Of a stretch of 64,000 nt of DNA, positions 33,123 to 44,997 are shown piece by piece (within the stretch, counting starts at the first letter, position 1; each line of letters begins with the position of its first letter). A program made the translations under genes and the position numbers. Under the pieces are notes generated by a model that had not been told where the DNA came from, searched no databases, and saw nothing but the letters and a program-made list of their open reading frames with translations. This stretch comes from Paracentrotus lividus. Taxonomy: Eukaryota > Echinodermata > Echinoidea > Camarodonta > Echinidae. The stretch spans positions 19,631-83,630 of the forward strand of contig CALNVZ010001263.1 of the NCBI GenBank assembly GCA_940671915.1, read 5' to 3'.

Positions 33123-33405
33123 TTACAGCTCAATTTGCACTCATCGTCTGCTTGAAATAAAAACAAATGACGCTGTGATATTTTTGTTCACACTTGACAC
33201 AAAACACAACCTTAGTTTAATTTAAAGAATTATTGGGATACAACATGTACAATTTCGGAGTTATATATGTATATATATATTTTTTTTTTGTTGTTGAATA
33301 AATTCAATGCAAAAAGAAAAACACACATTTTGTACTTCCCTTGATAACAGAGAAAGTCTATGAGAACACCAATGAATATTATTTGTTGTAACTATAAAAT
33401 CTTTC

Positions 33406-33910
33406 TTATCGGGCTGCATGCCGTCTCGATATCAGTAAGAATACTGATGGCAATTTTTTGTTGAGTGCCAGAATGCTGACATTTGACTGGAAGACATCGT
33501 CTATTTTCTGAACACCATCCATTTCAATGGAAGAAAGTAATTTGCAATTAGTCTTGTATTTGATATATCCTACATAGATTTTGAGGTGTAAATTATAATT
33601 GCAACTTCGAAGTAATTTATATAGGCCTATCTCACCAGGATCTTTGATCAAAACGCAGTTTCTATCTGAGCGATAGTTTTTCTCCTTTTCTCCAATGGTT
33701 GTTGGACCTGCAGAATAGTATGTGATATATTTAGTTCCTTCTAATTTATAGGGTCTCCACTGTAAAATTTTGTTGGAAGCGAACCCTTATCAACTTTAGA
33801 ATGACATCATCATCATCACTATCATGAAGTACTATAGGCATTGATCGATCCATGTTCAGTTCAAAGTTATTTATGTCTTTTAGGAATTCCAAATTAACTC
33901 TATGAAAAGT
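33406..33910 (-). pseudogene. Unrecognised coding-like fragment, possibly one frameshift or two exons
   Basis: I do not recognise the family. On the minus strand, 33759-33406 encodes ~117 residues: WRPYKLEGTKYITYYSAG, then EKEKNYRSDRNCVLIKDPGE, then KIYVGYIKYKTNCKLLSSIE and VSILALNKKLPSVFLLISRR, ending at TAA. The hydrophobic and charged pattern is protein-like and not repeat-derived. Just upstream another frame reads EFLKDINNFELNMDRSMPIV then an acidic HDSDDDDVILKL stretch. The two frames meet at TTTTACAG|TGG (33759), which could be a splice acceptor or mark a frameshift. It lies in the oldest layer of the outer element, so it may be a captured host exon, the element's own gene or a surviving exon of a host gene. 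Confidence 0.4.
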
Positions 33911-34560
33911 GTTTTATTCTGTTCAGAGACTTGAACCGTCTTGACCACATGGAGGGGCACTTTCTACAAAAAAAAAAAGCACTTGAGATCAGAGACTTAA
34001 AGAGAAAAGTGTTTGGTTATGAAGGGGGTGCGCAGAAAAATTTTCCTTTAAATTTATGCTTTGTAAGAATAGTAATGGCTTTGTAATTTATTGATGTTAA
34101 ACAAAATTAATGCAAGCGCGAAAATTATGAGCTTAAAATTGCAGTTAATTGTGCATTCCAGACCCTATTTAGTATCCTTGAGCACGAAGCGCGAGCCGAA
34201 AAATTGGCGTTTTAAAAGACATATGGAGTAACAAGGGGCACATTTTAGTATTGAAAGTGCCCTTTTTATTACAAAAGTGACATTTTATTAGCTAAGAAAA
34301 GGAGCATTTTTAAGGTGGATGAAAAAAGTGGGCTCACAGTGCCCTCCTGCCCCCCCCCCCGGTTTCGCCGCCTCTGAAGTGAGCCTTTCCATGGTTGACG
34401 ATGAAGATAATTATATTCTTGATGGGCGATGTGAGCTTCATGTCTTGTATTGGACTAGTCACTCTCTATTATGGGGTCTTGAACTGCAATGACTCTGGAT
34501 ATAATTACCTAGAGTTTCACAAGTCCTAAGCAAAGAAACACTGAAGAATTAAAACAAAAA
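33911..34560. repeat. GCGCGAAGCGCGAGCC-type repeat with AGGGGCAC motif
   Basis: GACCCTATTTAGTATCC, GAGCACGAAGCGCGAGCC and AAGGGGCACATTTTAGTATT occur here as in 42235-42540 and 46126-47245. A C-run lies near 34352-34361. No gene seen. Confidence 0.6.
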
Positions 34561-34562
34561 AA

Positions 34563-34565
<3 letters not shown>

Positions 34566-34635
<70 letters not shown>
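34566..34635. repeat. Poly-A run (~65)
   Basis: Long A homopolymer passing into AGAGAGAAAAAAAGAAG. Confidence 0.9.
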
Positions 34636-34638
<3 letters not shown>

Positions 34639-34639
34639 A

Positions 34640-35606
34640 GAAAAAAAGAAGAAGAAATTCACCAGTGGAAGACACAAGAATAGAAATATAGAGATGGATA
34701 ATGTTTTATCTGATGCCCAATGTGGGGTTAGTTAGGGGTTCTTTTCGTAATGTTAAAGCTTTATATTTGTATTCTTTAATAAGAAAAATGTAATGTTTGA
34801 ATATAATTTTGTATCGATTATATTTTAATTTCATAAACTAAACAAATCAAACAAATAATTCCCTGTTTAAAGATATAATTGTGAGCTCTCTCCTTTTGCG
34901 CAATATCTAAGGTGCATGCCAAATTTCACCGTAATTTCATGCCCCAGGTAAAATAAAGCTATTTCAGTATTAAACAAAATGTTTTGTTCCGATGCTGATA
35001 TTGGCATGATATACAATGGGGAAAGGAGCACGCCTTTGAAGTTTTAATAAATATGAACAGATCTGTTAATATATGGTGTGTTGGGGGAGATACGGTAGTG
35101 TATGTTTTCTTTATGTTTGTACCTGTCTCTTTGTGTTTGGAAATATGATGTAACGATTCATTCAATCAGCGATGTATCTATGGGGGGCATTGTCTTTGTT
35201 TTCGTATTTTGTCACCATTCCATAATAAAAACGCTCCTTGCAAGATATATTTAAGTTCTCAGCTCTAAAATTTTTCTTTCGCGCAACGCACTCTCAATGT
35301 AGGTTTTAAAATCGTTTGCAGAGAATCAACAAAAAAACGTTTAAAACTATTTTTTGTATCTAAAAGAATCCGAGGCATTCAGCTCCCAGTATATTTTGTG
35401 CAAAAGGTCTACTGGTACCCATGAGGTCAGGCATGGTTGCTTGTGAATCACCTTTCCGGCTGCTAAAAGATAATCTATGTCTTAGACAAAAACTCAATGC
35501 TTGTGATATTGAAACCGGATTATACACCAATGACTTCCCCAAACCCCTCGATAATTTGGAAACCATTGATTTTATATACATGTAGATATATGGTACTTTG
35601 TTGTCT

Positions 35607-35610
<4 letters not shown>
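34640..35610. other. AT-rich interior, nothing recognised
   Basis: No conserved frame, TIR or repeat family identified; belongs to the outermost element by position. Confidence 0.5.

Positions 35611-35667
<57 letters not shown>
35611..35667. repeat. Poly-T run (~57)
   Basis: Homopolymer; length unreliable. Confidence 0.92.
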
Positions 35668-35668
<1 letters not shown>

Positions 35669-36446
35669 TTCTCCCCCTCCTCCATTTTTAAAGGTTTTAT
35701 TTCCTCAACATCTGCATGCTAACAATGTATACATTGTCAATACATATGGAGGAAGGAGTGATCCATAGTCAATACACGAACAACGTATTATAATAAGGAC
35801 ATTATGCACACACAAAAAATAAGTATAATATTAAAACTTGTAGGGTACATGCAGGTAATATGGGCCACCTGAAGCAAATCATGTCGTGACCGTCGACCGG
35901 TGTGAGCGCCTTAATGTTGTTCATATGAACTGTATACGAAAATCTATCATTGTGAGAGCATCTAATGCCGAAATTTCTCTGTGAAAATTGCTGAAAACCA
36001 ACAAGGTAGGTAAAATTTACAGCAATTTTTTTACCGTGATGTAAAATTTGATATATCACAGAATGTGATGGTGAAAGAGTGTTTTAGGGGGTAACCTGAA
36101 TTGTTTGTATTTTTAGTACACTTATAGTTTAATTTTGATCATACTAGTGTGTACAGGTCAACTGCTGTAAATGGGTGCTATGTGGCATTGAATCCTTGCT
36201 TGACATAGCAACATCAGTGCAGGTAATATGGGCCGTCCAAAATGGCGGAAATGATTCTGGTACTTAGTATTGGGATGAGGCATCAATCTCTTTGCTACGA
36301 TTTTTTTGGGTATATTCACAGTATATAATCAATATAAATAACTTATTGTAGGCATATATTGATTTGTATAATGAAAACAATATTTAAATAATATTTAAAA
36401 AAGAAATAATATACAAAATACAAAACAATGAAATATATAGTCAAAT

Positions 36447-37401
36447 TGTAGTGGTACGGTCTATTGACCGTTTTCCCAGTTAAATAATTATAATATAAGT
36501 CAATATTAAAGAGGGCGCTAGGCCACTAATTGTCAGTGAAATGACAGAGTTTAGAAGGTTTTTTTTATAGGTTTATCTATTTAAGTTCGTTCACATTAAA
36601 TTAAGGGATCTTATTATGTATGCACAGTAATTGTATTGGGTCGGGGGATTGTATTAAGCTATTTGGAGACGGTCTGAGCGGTAGTCGGCATTCATGACAT
36701 TCGTACATGTGCTATGTCGGTTAAATGCATTTCTGTTAATAGTAATAGCATCCTGTCCTATTCATAGCTTTTCCGGGTGCAAGGTTTTGGGGAATATTTA
36801 ATTAGCGTCCCCTGGCATATTTCTGGTCATGTTAGACACGCCTACTTTTGGAACCTAAAAGCACGTGCTCTATTGTTTATTGTGCAATGGACTAGAAAGG
36901 GAAAAGGGTGCGCGGTGCTTTCATTGGTTAGTTTGTATACAGGAGGCGGGCTTGTTGGACTTGATTCCCTTAACCATTAGCAAAATTGATATATAGGCGA
37001 AGCTCATGTGTGGCTCAGCAGCCATTTTATGTTAGAGCCATTTTGTGTTAGAGCCATTTTTATGTTAGAGCTTTCGAGAGCGATTTTATGTTCGAGCTTA
37101 TGTTGGCCATGTTGAGTTAGCCATTTTTTTGCGGATGGAAGCATGGTTTTTCGCGTCTTTATAAGCCCAGCCTCTAAAACTGTTTATATTTAATTAATAC
37201 ACCTTTACTGCTTTGCTTGTGACTGTACGTGGACTTCGTCATTTTATTTCTTTGTTCTACATTTAATAAATACCAAACCGAACATTACTTCAATGTGTCA
37301 GCCGCCATTTTGTTTCCTGAGTCCTATATAAGTTGTACTATGATTTCGCCACCCTACTGGAGACTGAACTCGAGACTTTACTCTGAGACGGTCCTCTTAC
37401 A
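36447..37401 (-). mobile_element. LTR-like repeat, left copy
   Basis: Read on the minus strand it starts TGTAAGAGGACCGTCTCAGA and ends CCACTACA, so it has TG...CA ends with TGTA/TACA tips like a retrotransposon LTR. It contains TATATAGGACTCAGGAA, AATAAAATGACGAAGTCC and AAAATGGCGGCTGACAC. The same ~0.96 kb sequence, inverted, is at 54436-58563. On the minus strand it follows the integrase fragment, which is where a 3' LTR would lie. Flanks show no clean target duplication. Confidence 0.65.
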
Positions 37402-37777
37402 TTTGTTCCTGACTCAATGCAATTACTTCCAAAGGACTAAACGCTAACAAATGTCTAAGAGGGGTCCTAATCTTTGGTTGTCTTTCTTTTGTTATACGAT
37501 AATGTTTACATTGAGATACATGTTTTGCTACATCTCTTGACATTCCGGACCAAAATACTCTTTGTCTTATCAATGCATACGTTCTCTCCCTGCCTTGGTG
37601 TCCCCAATTTGCATGTGCTTTGTTTAGTACTACCTTATGTAAGCATTCAGGTAATAACACTTGTGTTATTTGTCCTAAAACAGGGTCTACAATTTTTCTA
37701 CCCAAAATACCATTTTCAACTACAAATGAATGCCAAAGTTTAATGAGTTGCTTGTGACTGTACGTGGACTTCGTCAT
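37402..37777 (-). pseudogene. Ty3/gypsy integrase fragment (H2C2 region), truncated
   Basis: The minus frame opens at 37777 and contains LLPECLHKVVLNKAHANWGH, then RERTYALIRQRVFWSGMSRD and SQCKHY, ending IRTPLRHLLAFSPLEVIA. This is the zinc-binding N-terminal part of gypsy-type integrases: an H-x-H pair, a W-x-GM block and a CxxC pair, followed by the PxxPL segment before the DDE core. The second cysteine of CxxC is tyrosine here, and the DDE core is absent because the frame runs directly into the LTR-like repeat. The first ~14 codons come from a 45-base piece of the LTR-like sequence (37748-37792), not from integrase. A dead fragment. Confidence 0.75.
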
Positions 37778-38004
37778 TTTATTTCTTCGTTCTATCTCCC
37801 CTACTAAAGCGGTCTTTCGCCTCGAGATTGCAAAAGAAAATTAATATCAGTAGTATTTTTTTTTTTTTACTAATGTTTCAAAAACTAGTTTGCTTTTCCT
37901 CTCATTCTTTCCAAATGCAAATATCAACAATCCAATTATCGAAACTGAAGACTAAATACCTCTCCAAACTTCAAATAACTACTATTTCCAATCCATGACC
38001 CATT
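37778..38004. other. Short AT-rich interior
   Basis: Starts within the LTR-derived piece and holds a T-run near 37858-37870. No frame recognised. Confidence 0.5.
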
Positions 38005-38159
38005 GCAGGGGCCGCGGAGCGTTTTTGAAAGTGGAGGGGCTGAGCCGAAAGTGGGGGGGGGGGGCTGAACAGGCTAAAAATCACAAATGTATGGTCCTTT
38101 TTTCATTTTTGTACACGTTGACTGAGCCCCCCCCCCCCCCCGGCCTCCGCGGCCCCTGC
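38005..38159. mobile_element. Short MITE with GGGGCCGCGGAGC ends, copy 2
   Basis: GCAGGGGCCGCGGAGC at the left mirrors CTCCGCGGCCCCTGC at the right; ATT borders both sides. Shares GAAAGTGGAGGGGCTGAGCC with copy 1 at 2681-2784. Inserted between the gag and integrase remnants. Confidence 0.78.
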
Positions 38160-39592
38160 ATTATATCAATATGGCAGTGCAGGACGGCCCCCGCCCCCTC
38201 CTCAAAAGAAGATAAGCGTTGGCCTATAAAGGCCTCCCATGACAACATCCATCCTCCCCAGTAGAGTGGACGGAGGCCGCCTAAACAGCCACATACGCAT
38301 ACCTGGCTGCAACTATGACTACAACTTACAAATATATTTACATTTTATCTAGTACACATAATACCAAAAACATTATAACCCTGCCTGGATTCAGACATGA
38401 ACATTTATACATGACATGCTTTATAATCATGATAATACCCAAAATTATTAAAACCCTGCCCGGACCAAACCTTAATTAATCTTAAACATCCACTAAAATA
38501 CAAAGCGAAATCCCAAAAGTTCATGCATTCCCTAACTCTAGTAGACGGCAACCTCCATCCTCCCCTACTTGTGATAAACACCACCTTAACCTATCAATTA
38601 TAAAAAAAAATATCCAGAAATAAGAAACCCAATTTTGTTATTTGTCACAATTAACATTTCCACTGTTTAACGTGGAAATAAGCAAAGACTGTTTCCATTT
38701 TCTTTTAATGTGGAAAATACTTACAATATGTACAAGAAGCATGGATTAAATGATAATTATAGCAAAGTGTTTGCCTGTGAGAATCATAGGACAACATGTA
38801 CTTCTACATGGATCCGGAGCCGGTGTCCCAGTCCTCCCTCAAATGACGCCGAAGTCGATGTCTACCTATAACCTCACAGACACTTTACTCATAAATATTA
38901 ACACGGCCAACAAAAACTAACAGACGTATGCCAGCAAAGCGTACGTACATGTAGTATGAAATGCATTATATAAAACATGTATGCTGACCAAGTATACATA
39001 TATGATATGAAATACATATATAAATCCTGTATGCCAGCAGAGCATACATATATAGCATGAAATACATATATAATGTGAAATATATATATAAACCATATGT
39101 GAGCATAAAATGAATTTATCTAAAGAGTGAAAATATCTACGGCATTTTAGTGATTAATATTTCAAATGCTAACCAACATTTTACACAAAAATCAACCTAC
39201 AAATAGCCTAGCTTCCAATGGGACCAACCTCCCATAAAGCTATACACGCTGATCTCTGTATATCAGTGGCTTTATCTCATAGAAACCCTTATTATATAAT
39301 AAATTCATACGACCATAGTTCTGATAATAACACCCAGCCTAAAAAGACATGTCCATACCTAATTAAGTTCAATGTTAAACAACCCCAAAAAGATCCAGCT
39401 GAAATTTTTTATAGTTGCATTTAAACGTTAGTGACCACTTTATCAGAGTTTAAAAAGAATATCTATTCATCAATTGCCAATTATCCAAACTAGTCCACAT
39501 AAAGACCTTTAAACGTTTTACTCTTAATACTATTAGAAACCAAAATATCCACAAATACAATTTAATATTTCATATCCCGAATTTCAAAAAGT
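38160..39592. other. Retroelement interior without recognisable protease or RT
   Basis: Between the gag frame and the integrase fragment, where protease and reverse transcriptase would be expected on the minus strand. I find no RT motif (no YxDD, no VPxG). AT-rich with ATATAT tracts (38990-39100). Either deleted and replaced, or decayed past recognition by eye. Confidence 0.5.
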
Positions 39593-40375
39593 TTATAGCA
39601 ATCCTAACGGACCCCATAGACTATCGGCATCAGAAATACCATGTGACTGCCTGTGGTGATTTGAGAGCAAAATACTTTCAATACCACAGCCTCCCATATT
39701 CAGACACACAATATAATCATAGCCGGGACATGAATGTGATCCACTATTTATCGTGGTCATATTCTCCGATTCAAATTCACTCAACAATTGTAGAGAGGCT
39801 TCCCTCATGTCATCAAAAGATTGATCTGGTGAATTTAATTGAATACGTTTCATCTCTAAACGGAGGCGAGTATTTCTTGTACCTGTAACAAATTGACTTG
39901 TCAACGTTTGATTCCGAAGGACTTTCAACGCCTCTGACTCTTTATTAGGTGCCTTTTGTATGCAACGATTAAACAAACGGATTAGTTCCCGAGAGAATTC
40001 GGCCAAGGATTCATGTTCAAGTTGGGTTCTCTTATAAAACGATTGTAGAACCGAGTGATATCTTTCTTTGCTACCGAAATGCTTTTCCAAAATATCTAAA
40101 AGCAACCTAAGATCTTTGACTGCTCCCTCATGACAATTAACTTCATCCCTGGCTGGGCCTTCTAGGTGTAAAATAATAACTAAAGGCTTTTTAGCGGTTT
40201 GGATTTGTAGTAGATCACAATAATAATCTACTTCTTTTAACCATTCACTTAACTCGAGGTCACCAGGTTTTGACGGTCTATTCCGAAAATTTCTCAGTTC
40301 CAGTATTGCAGTGAAAGGGCAATGAATTTGAAGAAAGGAATTGGTGGGACTAGAAACCATGTTATCTACACTCAT
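39593..40375 (-). pseudogene. Ty3/gypsy-type gag-like protein, 260 residues
   Basis: An uninterrupted minus frame from ATG 40375. Residues ~25-190 have the helical gag/capsid pattern: FRNRPSKPGDLELSEWLKEV, a W-L..V-DYYC segment, LEGPARDEVN, LLLDILEKHFGSKERYHSVL, FYKRTQLEHESLAEFSREL and a final LRLEMKR. This is the arrangement of the retrotransposon gag domain shared with PNMA/ARC-like proteins, which form the capsid around element RNA. The usual C-terminal CCHC zinc knuckle is not seen; the last ~50 residues look unrelated and end in a stop, so the 3' part is altered. Protease, RT and the integrase core are missing, so the element cannot move alone. Gag call fairly sure, intactness unsure. 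Confidence 0.7.
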
Positions 40376-41295
40376 TGTTATGATAAAAAGTGATTATAAA
40401 CCAAAAAGATTTTTTTTTCTTTATATCTATTTGCACAAAAATAGTCAAAAGTAATATCAAATCTATAGCGCATATATTAACAATGCATATTTGCATCAAG
40501 AAAGGCAACAAGCTATCAGACCAAGTAGTTAATCTTACCCAATTAAAGAGTTTATTACAGGGGTAAAATTTACAGGGGTAAAATAAAAACTAACACTGCC
40601 AAAATCGCAATTCAGGCTTATTCTACGAGTATACCAATATCATGTCGATACCAACTAGACATTCCAATATCTCATCATTCACATCACTTTTATCAGAGGG
40701 ACGTATTAAGTTTAATATTAAATATTATTCAAAGTCAATGTTCAATGTTCAGAGCATATACGGGTAAAGCGTTCATGAGCAATGATGAGTATAATGCTCT
40801 ATAATTTATTGGGATGATTAAATTAAATGTTCGTATAATTATACTCATCGGTCGAACTGCTGTAACTCAACCTCACTTGATCCATCCGGTCGAGATCCTC
40901 AAGTCACAGCCCTCTGGCGGGTCGAGCTCTGTCCTACGTAGACCAGGTCACCGCATCAATCTCCGAAGCTTCCCAACTCTATAGCTGAAGGGTGCCAGCC
41001 AGCTGACAGCAGACGACGGAGACATCGCGAGGGATCAACACTGGAAACAGCATATTTCAAGGTAAATGTACTTCTGTCTTCCTCACAGGAATCGACCGCT
41101 TTCCCGGTGAGATGCAGATATATTGTCGCACACGCCAATCGGAATTTACTCATTTAAGGTAGCCACTTTCAGTAGAGTCCATAGCCCCACAGCGATCAAA
41201 GAGATCCCAAATCTCTTTATTTAGGTGCCCAATTTTCTCCTGCTTCCACCGATCCCCAGTTTCTGCGAAAACGTACCGACAAATCAGCAGAGCCT
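40376..41295. other. Sequence upstream of gag, nothing recognised
   Basis: On the minus strand this would be the 5' leader. AT-rich to 40850, then more balanced (40860-41290) with a 65-codon minus frame (40956-41153) that I cannot assign. No LTR of the left-copy type in direct orientation is found here. Confidence 0.5.
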
Positions 41296-41324
41296 CCCTT
41301 ACAAAAAAAAATATCGGTATACCA

Positions 41325-42190
41325 TTGGATTACCATTCAGAAGTACCATTGGAGTACCATTCAGAAGTACCAGTGGAGTACCTTTCAGAAATACCATTGA
41401 AAATACGATATAAAGTGTACCATTGGTACCATTCATCTACCATTGAAATGTACCATTCGGCCTAATTTAAATTTTTCGGCCAATGGTAGACCTCATTTGC
41501 ATACCAATGGTATATGAATGGTAAATGAATGGTACCCTAATGGTATAAAATTGAGCTACCATTGGGTTACCATTCGGTTATGGCATCATTGTTTTGCAGC
41601 AATGATATTTGCATATTAATTATGCAAATTAGTATACCATTGAAATACCATTCGGAGGTACCAGTGGAATACCATTCGGAATACCATTGAGAATGCCATT
41701 CGACCTAATTTAAATTTTTCGGCCAATGGTAGACCTCATTTGCATACCAATGGTATATGAATTGTAAATGAATGGTACCATAATGGTATAAACTTGGGCT
41801 ACCATTTGGTTACCATTCGGTTATGGCATCATTTTTTTGCAGCAATGATATTTGCATATTAATTATGCAAATAAGTATACCATTCACCATTGCATACCAT
41901 TGAAATACCATTCGGAGGTACCAGTGGAATACCATTCAGAAATACCATTGAAAATACCATTCGACCTAATTTAAATTTTTCGGCCAATGGTAGACTTCAT
42001 TTGCATACCAATGGTATATGAATGGTACCCCAATGGTACCGCTACCGCGGTAGAAACTACCATTGGTCTACCAAAGAGAGTCCACCATTGGTCTACCATA
42101 GAGGGTCTACCAAAGAGGGTCCACCATTGGTCAACCATAGAGAGTCCACCATTCGGAAATACCATTGAAAATACCATTCGACCTAATTTA
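41325..42190. repeat. ACCATTGG/ACCATTCG array with ~240 bp higher-order units
   Basis: TACCATTGR and TACCATTCGG repeats in both orientations. The landmark CCTAATTTAAATTTTTCGG recurs near 41461, 41704, 41963 and 42180, giving higher-order units of about 220-260 bp that also include TTTGCATATTAATTATGCAA. Frames here are repeat artefacts. Confidence 0.88.
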
Positions 42191-42234
42191 AATTTGAATT
42201 TAAATGATCCGCCGCACATTTGGGTTTTTAAAAG

Positions 42235-42540
42235 ATGTATGGAATAAATAAAGGGGCACTTTCTAGTATATATATATTTTTTTTAGATAATTGTGTATTA
42301 CATGTATTATAGACCCTATTAAGTATCCGCGAGCGCGATTCGCGAGCTGATTTTTGAGGTAAAATTTTGAGTTAATTGTGCATTATTATACCCTACGGAA
42401 TTGGTATCTGCGAGCGCAAAACGCGAGCCGAATTATCTATGCATTATGATTTAGTATCCGCTAGCGCAAGCTGATAATTTTAAGGCAAAAATTTGAGTTA
42501 TTTGTGCATTATGATTAGTTTGGGGTTTTAAAAGATATAT
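42235..42540. repeat. GCGCGAAGCGCGAGCC-type repeat, left part
   Basis: AATAAAGGGGCACTTT, CCTATTAAGTATCCGCGAGC and GAGCGCAAAACGCGAGCC repeats. It continues at 46128 after the element at 42542-46125; the join GGGTTTTAAAAGATATAT|GAAT...AATAAAGGGGC is seen intact at 47205-47235. Confidence 0.75.
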
Positions 42541-42850
42541 ACAACGTGGCCCAGAAAAAAATGTCCCTCTAATTGGGCGCTAAATAAAGAATTATTGCCA
42601 ATTTCATATGCCTATTTTGAAAGCCCACATATTTCTGCGATTCCTGTGCAATGTTTCGCTTCATTGGTTTTGATTACTCAGGCTCTTTTTTAAGAGTAGT
42701 CATTTTTGGCCCATTCCAAGTTTGATGAAAAGGAATACCGTACATTACAAAATGCCATACATTATTCTGTGCTTAACTTTTATTTCATTTTAACAACTGT
42801 GATGTTCATGCTTTTGTTTTCAAGGAGCAATGCCATATCTTATTGGCCAG

Positions 42851-44386
42851 GGGCCGTATTCATAAAACCCTCATAAGCCTAGTTAGCAACTAAATTGACC
42901 GAAGTTCCACACTAAGTCAAATTTGTTATTCACAAAACCCTCATAAGTTTTTATGGTGTGTCAATGTATTCAAGCTCATTAGTTTATCGGTATTTTCTTT
43001 CTCATGCTTGGTATGAGCTTATTCAACCTCCACAAATATCAATAAAAGAAGCTCCAGTAGAAAAATGTAGATGGTGACAACATTCATGATTCTATTGTTG
43101 CCAGATACATTCCTTCAAAGCTGCCAACCGGCTCTAGTTAGCAACTAAAAATTGTTATTCCCAAAACCTTAATTGCCTTAGTTGTCACACAATTTCCTTC
43201 AAAAAGATATAGTTGATCATGAGCACCTACAGCGTTTTATGGTGTAACTTGTTTTACCCTCAAATTTTAGTTTCTGAAGCGATATTGGCGAGATTTGTAG
43301 TTTTTATGCTAGTTTATTTATAATGTCAAATGAACAATCCACTAAATTTGTATTCCAATATTGTTATTTTCTAAGATATCACATTTTTCAAAATCGATGA
43401 TAATTTATGGTAAGTTAACCTGATTATGCCATGAGACTAGCAAGACAAAACCTATATGTGGAAAAGTTTGGTGGGTTGACTGCTCAAGACTGCACATTGC
43501 ATAAGACTAAAACAGATGTCTCTATTCTATGTATCTGTATTCAGTATGTTATATTCACATTCTTTTATTGTATTTTTCACTGTTGTTATGCATATGACCA
43601 ATCTGGAATATCAACTACGTATTGGGGTTCTTAGTAAGGTTTTGTGAATAACAATTTAGGTGTATGCTACTTGTTGACTTTGGACTTGTTATTTTTCCAT
43701 GAGTTAGGTGTATGCTATTTGTTGACTTTGGACTTGTTATTTTTCCATGATTTAATGATGGCGAAAAGGGCTTTGGAGCTAGAAGAGCTACGTAGAGGGT
43801 TAAGAAAGGAAAGAATTTTCAGGGATAGGAGAAATGTACTGAGTTATATAACGATGAAGAACTTTTTCAAAGATATATGTATTGAAAAAATATTTCTTTC
43901 GCCAAAAAAATATCCGAAAAGCAAACAAAATCCAAAAATCTGAAATTTGACAAATGAAAAATAAATAGAAAAGCGGAAGTCAAATGCTTGCTTCCCCCCC
44001 CCCTCCCCGATAAGGATGGACCACTGAAGATATGAATGAATGGGTAATTAATGGGAGCAAACATGTTGCTAGACAAACCCTCATTATTTATGCAGGATAG
44101 TATGCATGAACAAAGAAATTGCAATGTATTGTGTTTGTGTGTCTGTGTGTGGGAGGGGTTTGTATATTTCTAGTGCAGTTCACATGTTTTGGTCATCTGA
44201 GTGACTAAAGAATAATTGAACACCTGCAGCATGGCTGTAGTTACTCATGCAAATTATGATCTATTGTGTTGTTCCCTTTATATCAAATGAGAAAGTTACT
44301 TGATAGCTAGTTGAAAGAAGGGGATTTATCTTTTAACTAAGGCCTAGTTGGAAACTGACTTATGAGGGTTTTATGGATATGGGCCC
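42851..44386. mobile_element. GGGCCGTATTCATAAAACCC-ended element
   Basis: GGGCCGTATTCATAAAACCC then TCATAAG mirrors CTTATGAGGGTTTTATGGAT then ATGGGCCC ending at 44386. Internal AGTTAGCAACTAAATTG-type motifs recur near 42885, 43135 and 44340. A short direct duplication GTGTATGCTA...TTTTTCCATGA lies at 43660-43750. No gene assigned; the 99-codon plus frame at 43644 is built partly on that duplication. Confidence 0.75.
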
Positions 44387-44388
44387 AG

Positions 44389-44864
44389 GAGTCTAGACTA
44401 GTTCGGGATTTGAGTCTCGAGAATCATGGAGACGTCTCCTGAGTCTCCAAGGAAGTGTGTGGAAATTAATAATAAATCTAAAAAAATAGTTTTCCAGTCT
44501 CTTCTATCTACTAGTCATACACAAATCGGTCACGACTAGTTCGCGACTCCAGTCTCTGTAGTCTTCTGGGTCTCCAGGGAAATACCTAAAAATAAATTAA
44601 GACTTCAAAAAAAAAAAAAAAAAAAAGCCAGACATGTTTGATTTTTAAAGACATTTTCCATTTTTTGAAAAAAAGCAAGTCAGAGTGACTCTTTCGTCTG
44701 CCAGTCATGTACGAAATTAGTCACGGCGATGACATGACTTGTTCACAATGGAAAATGTCTGGCTTTTTCAAAGTCTTTTCATTGAATTTTTGGGGCGACT
44801 CCCTGGAGATCCAGGAGACGTCTCCACGACTCTCGAGACTCAAATCCCGAACTAGTCTAGACTC
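44389..44864. mobile_element. MITE with GAGTCTAGACTAG ends
   Basis: About 60 bp inverted ends: GAGTCTAGACTAGTTCGGGA then TTTGAGTCTCGAGA mirrors the sequence ending CTAGTCTAGACTC at 44864, including GGAGACGTCTCC. A-run near 44608-44626. Sits next to the element ending at 44386. Confidence 0.82.
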
Positions 44865-44997
44865 ATGGCCAGTACGATATGGCATTGTTCCTTGAAAACG
44901 AAAGCATGAACATCACAGTTGTTAAGCACAGAATAATGTCTGGCAGTTCTGTAATGTACTCCTTTTCATCAAACTTGGAATGGACCATAAATGACTA

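Noticed and set aside
39643-39888. 81-codon plus frame opposite gag
   Set aside because: Shadow of the minus-strand gag frame.
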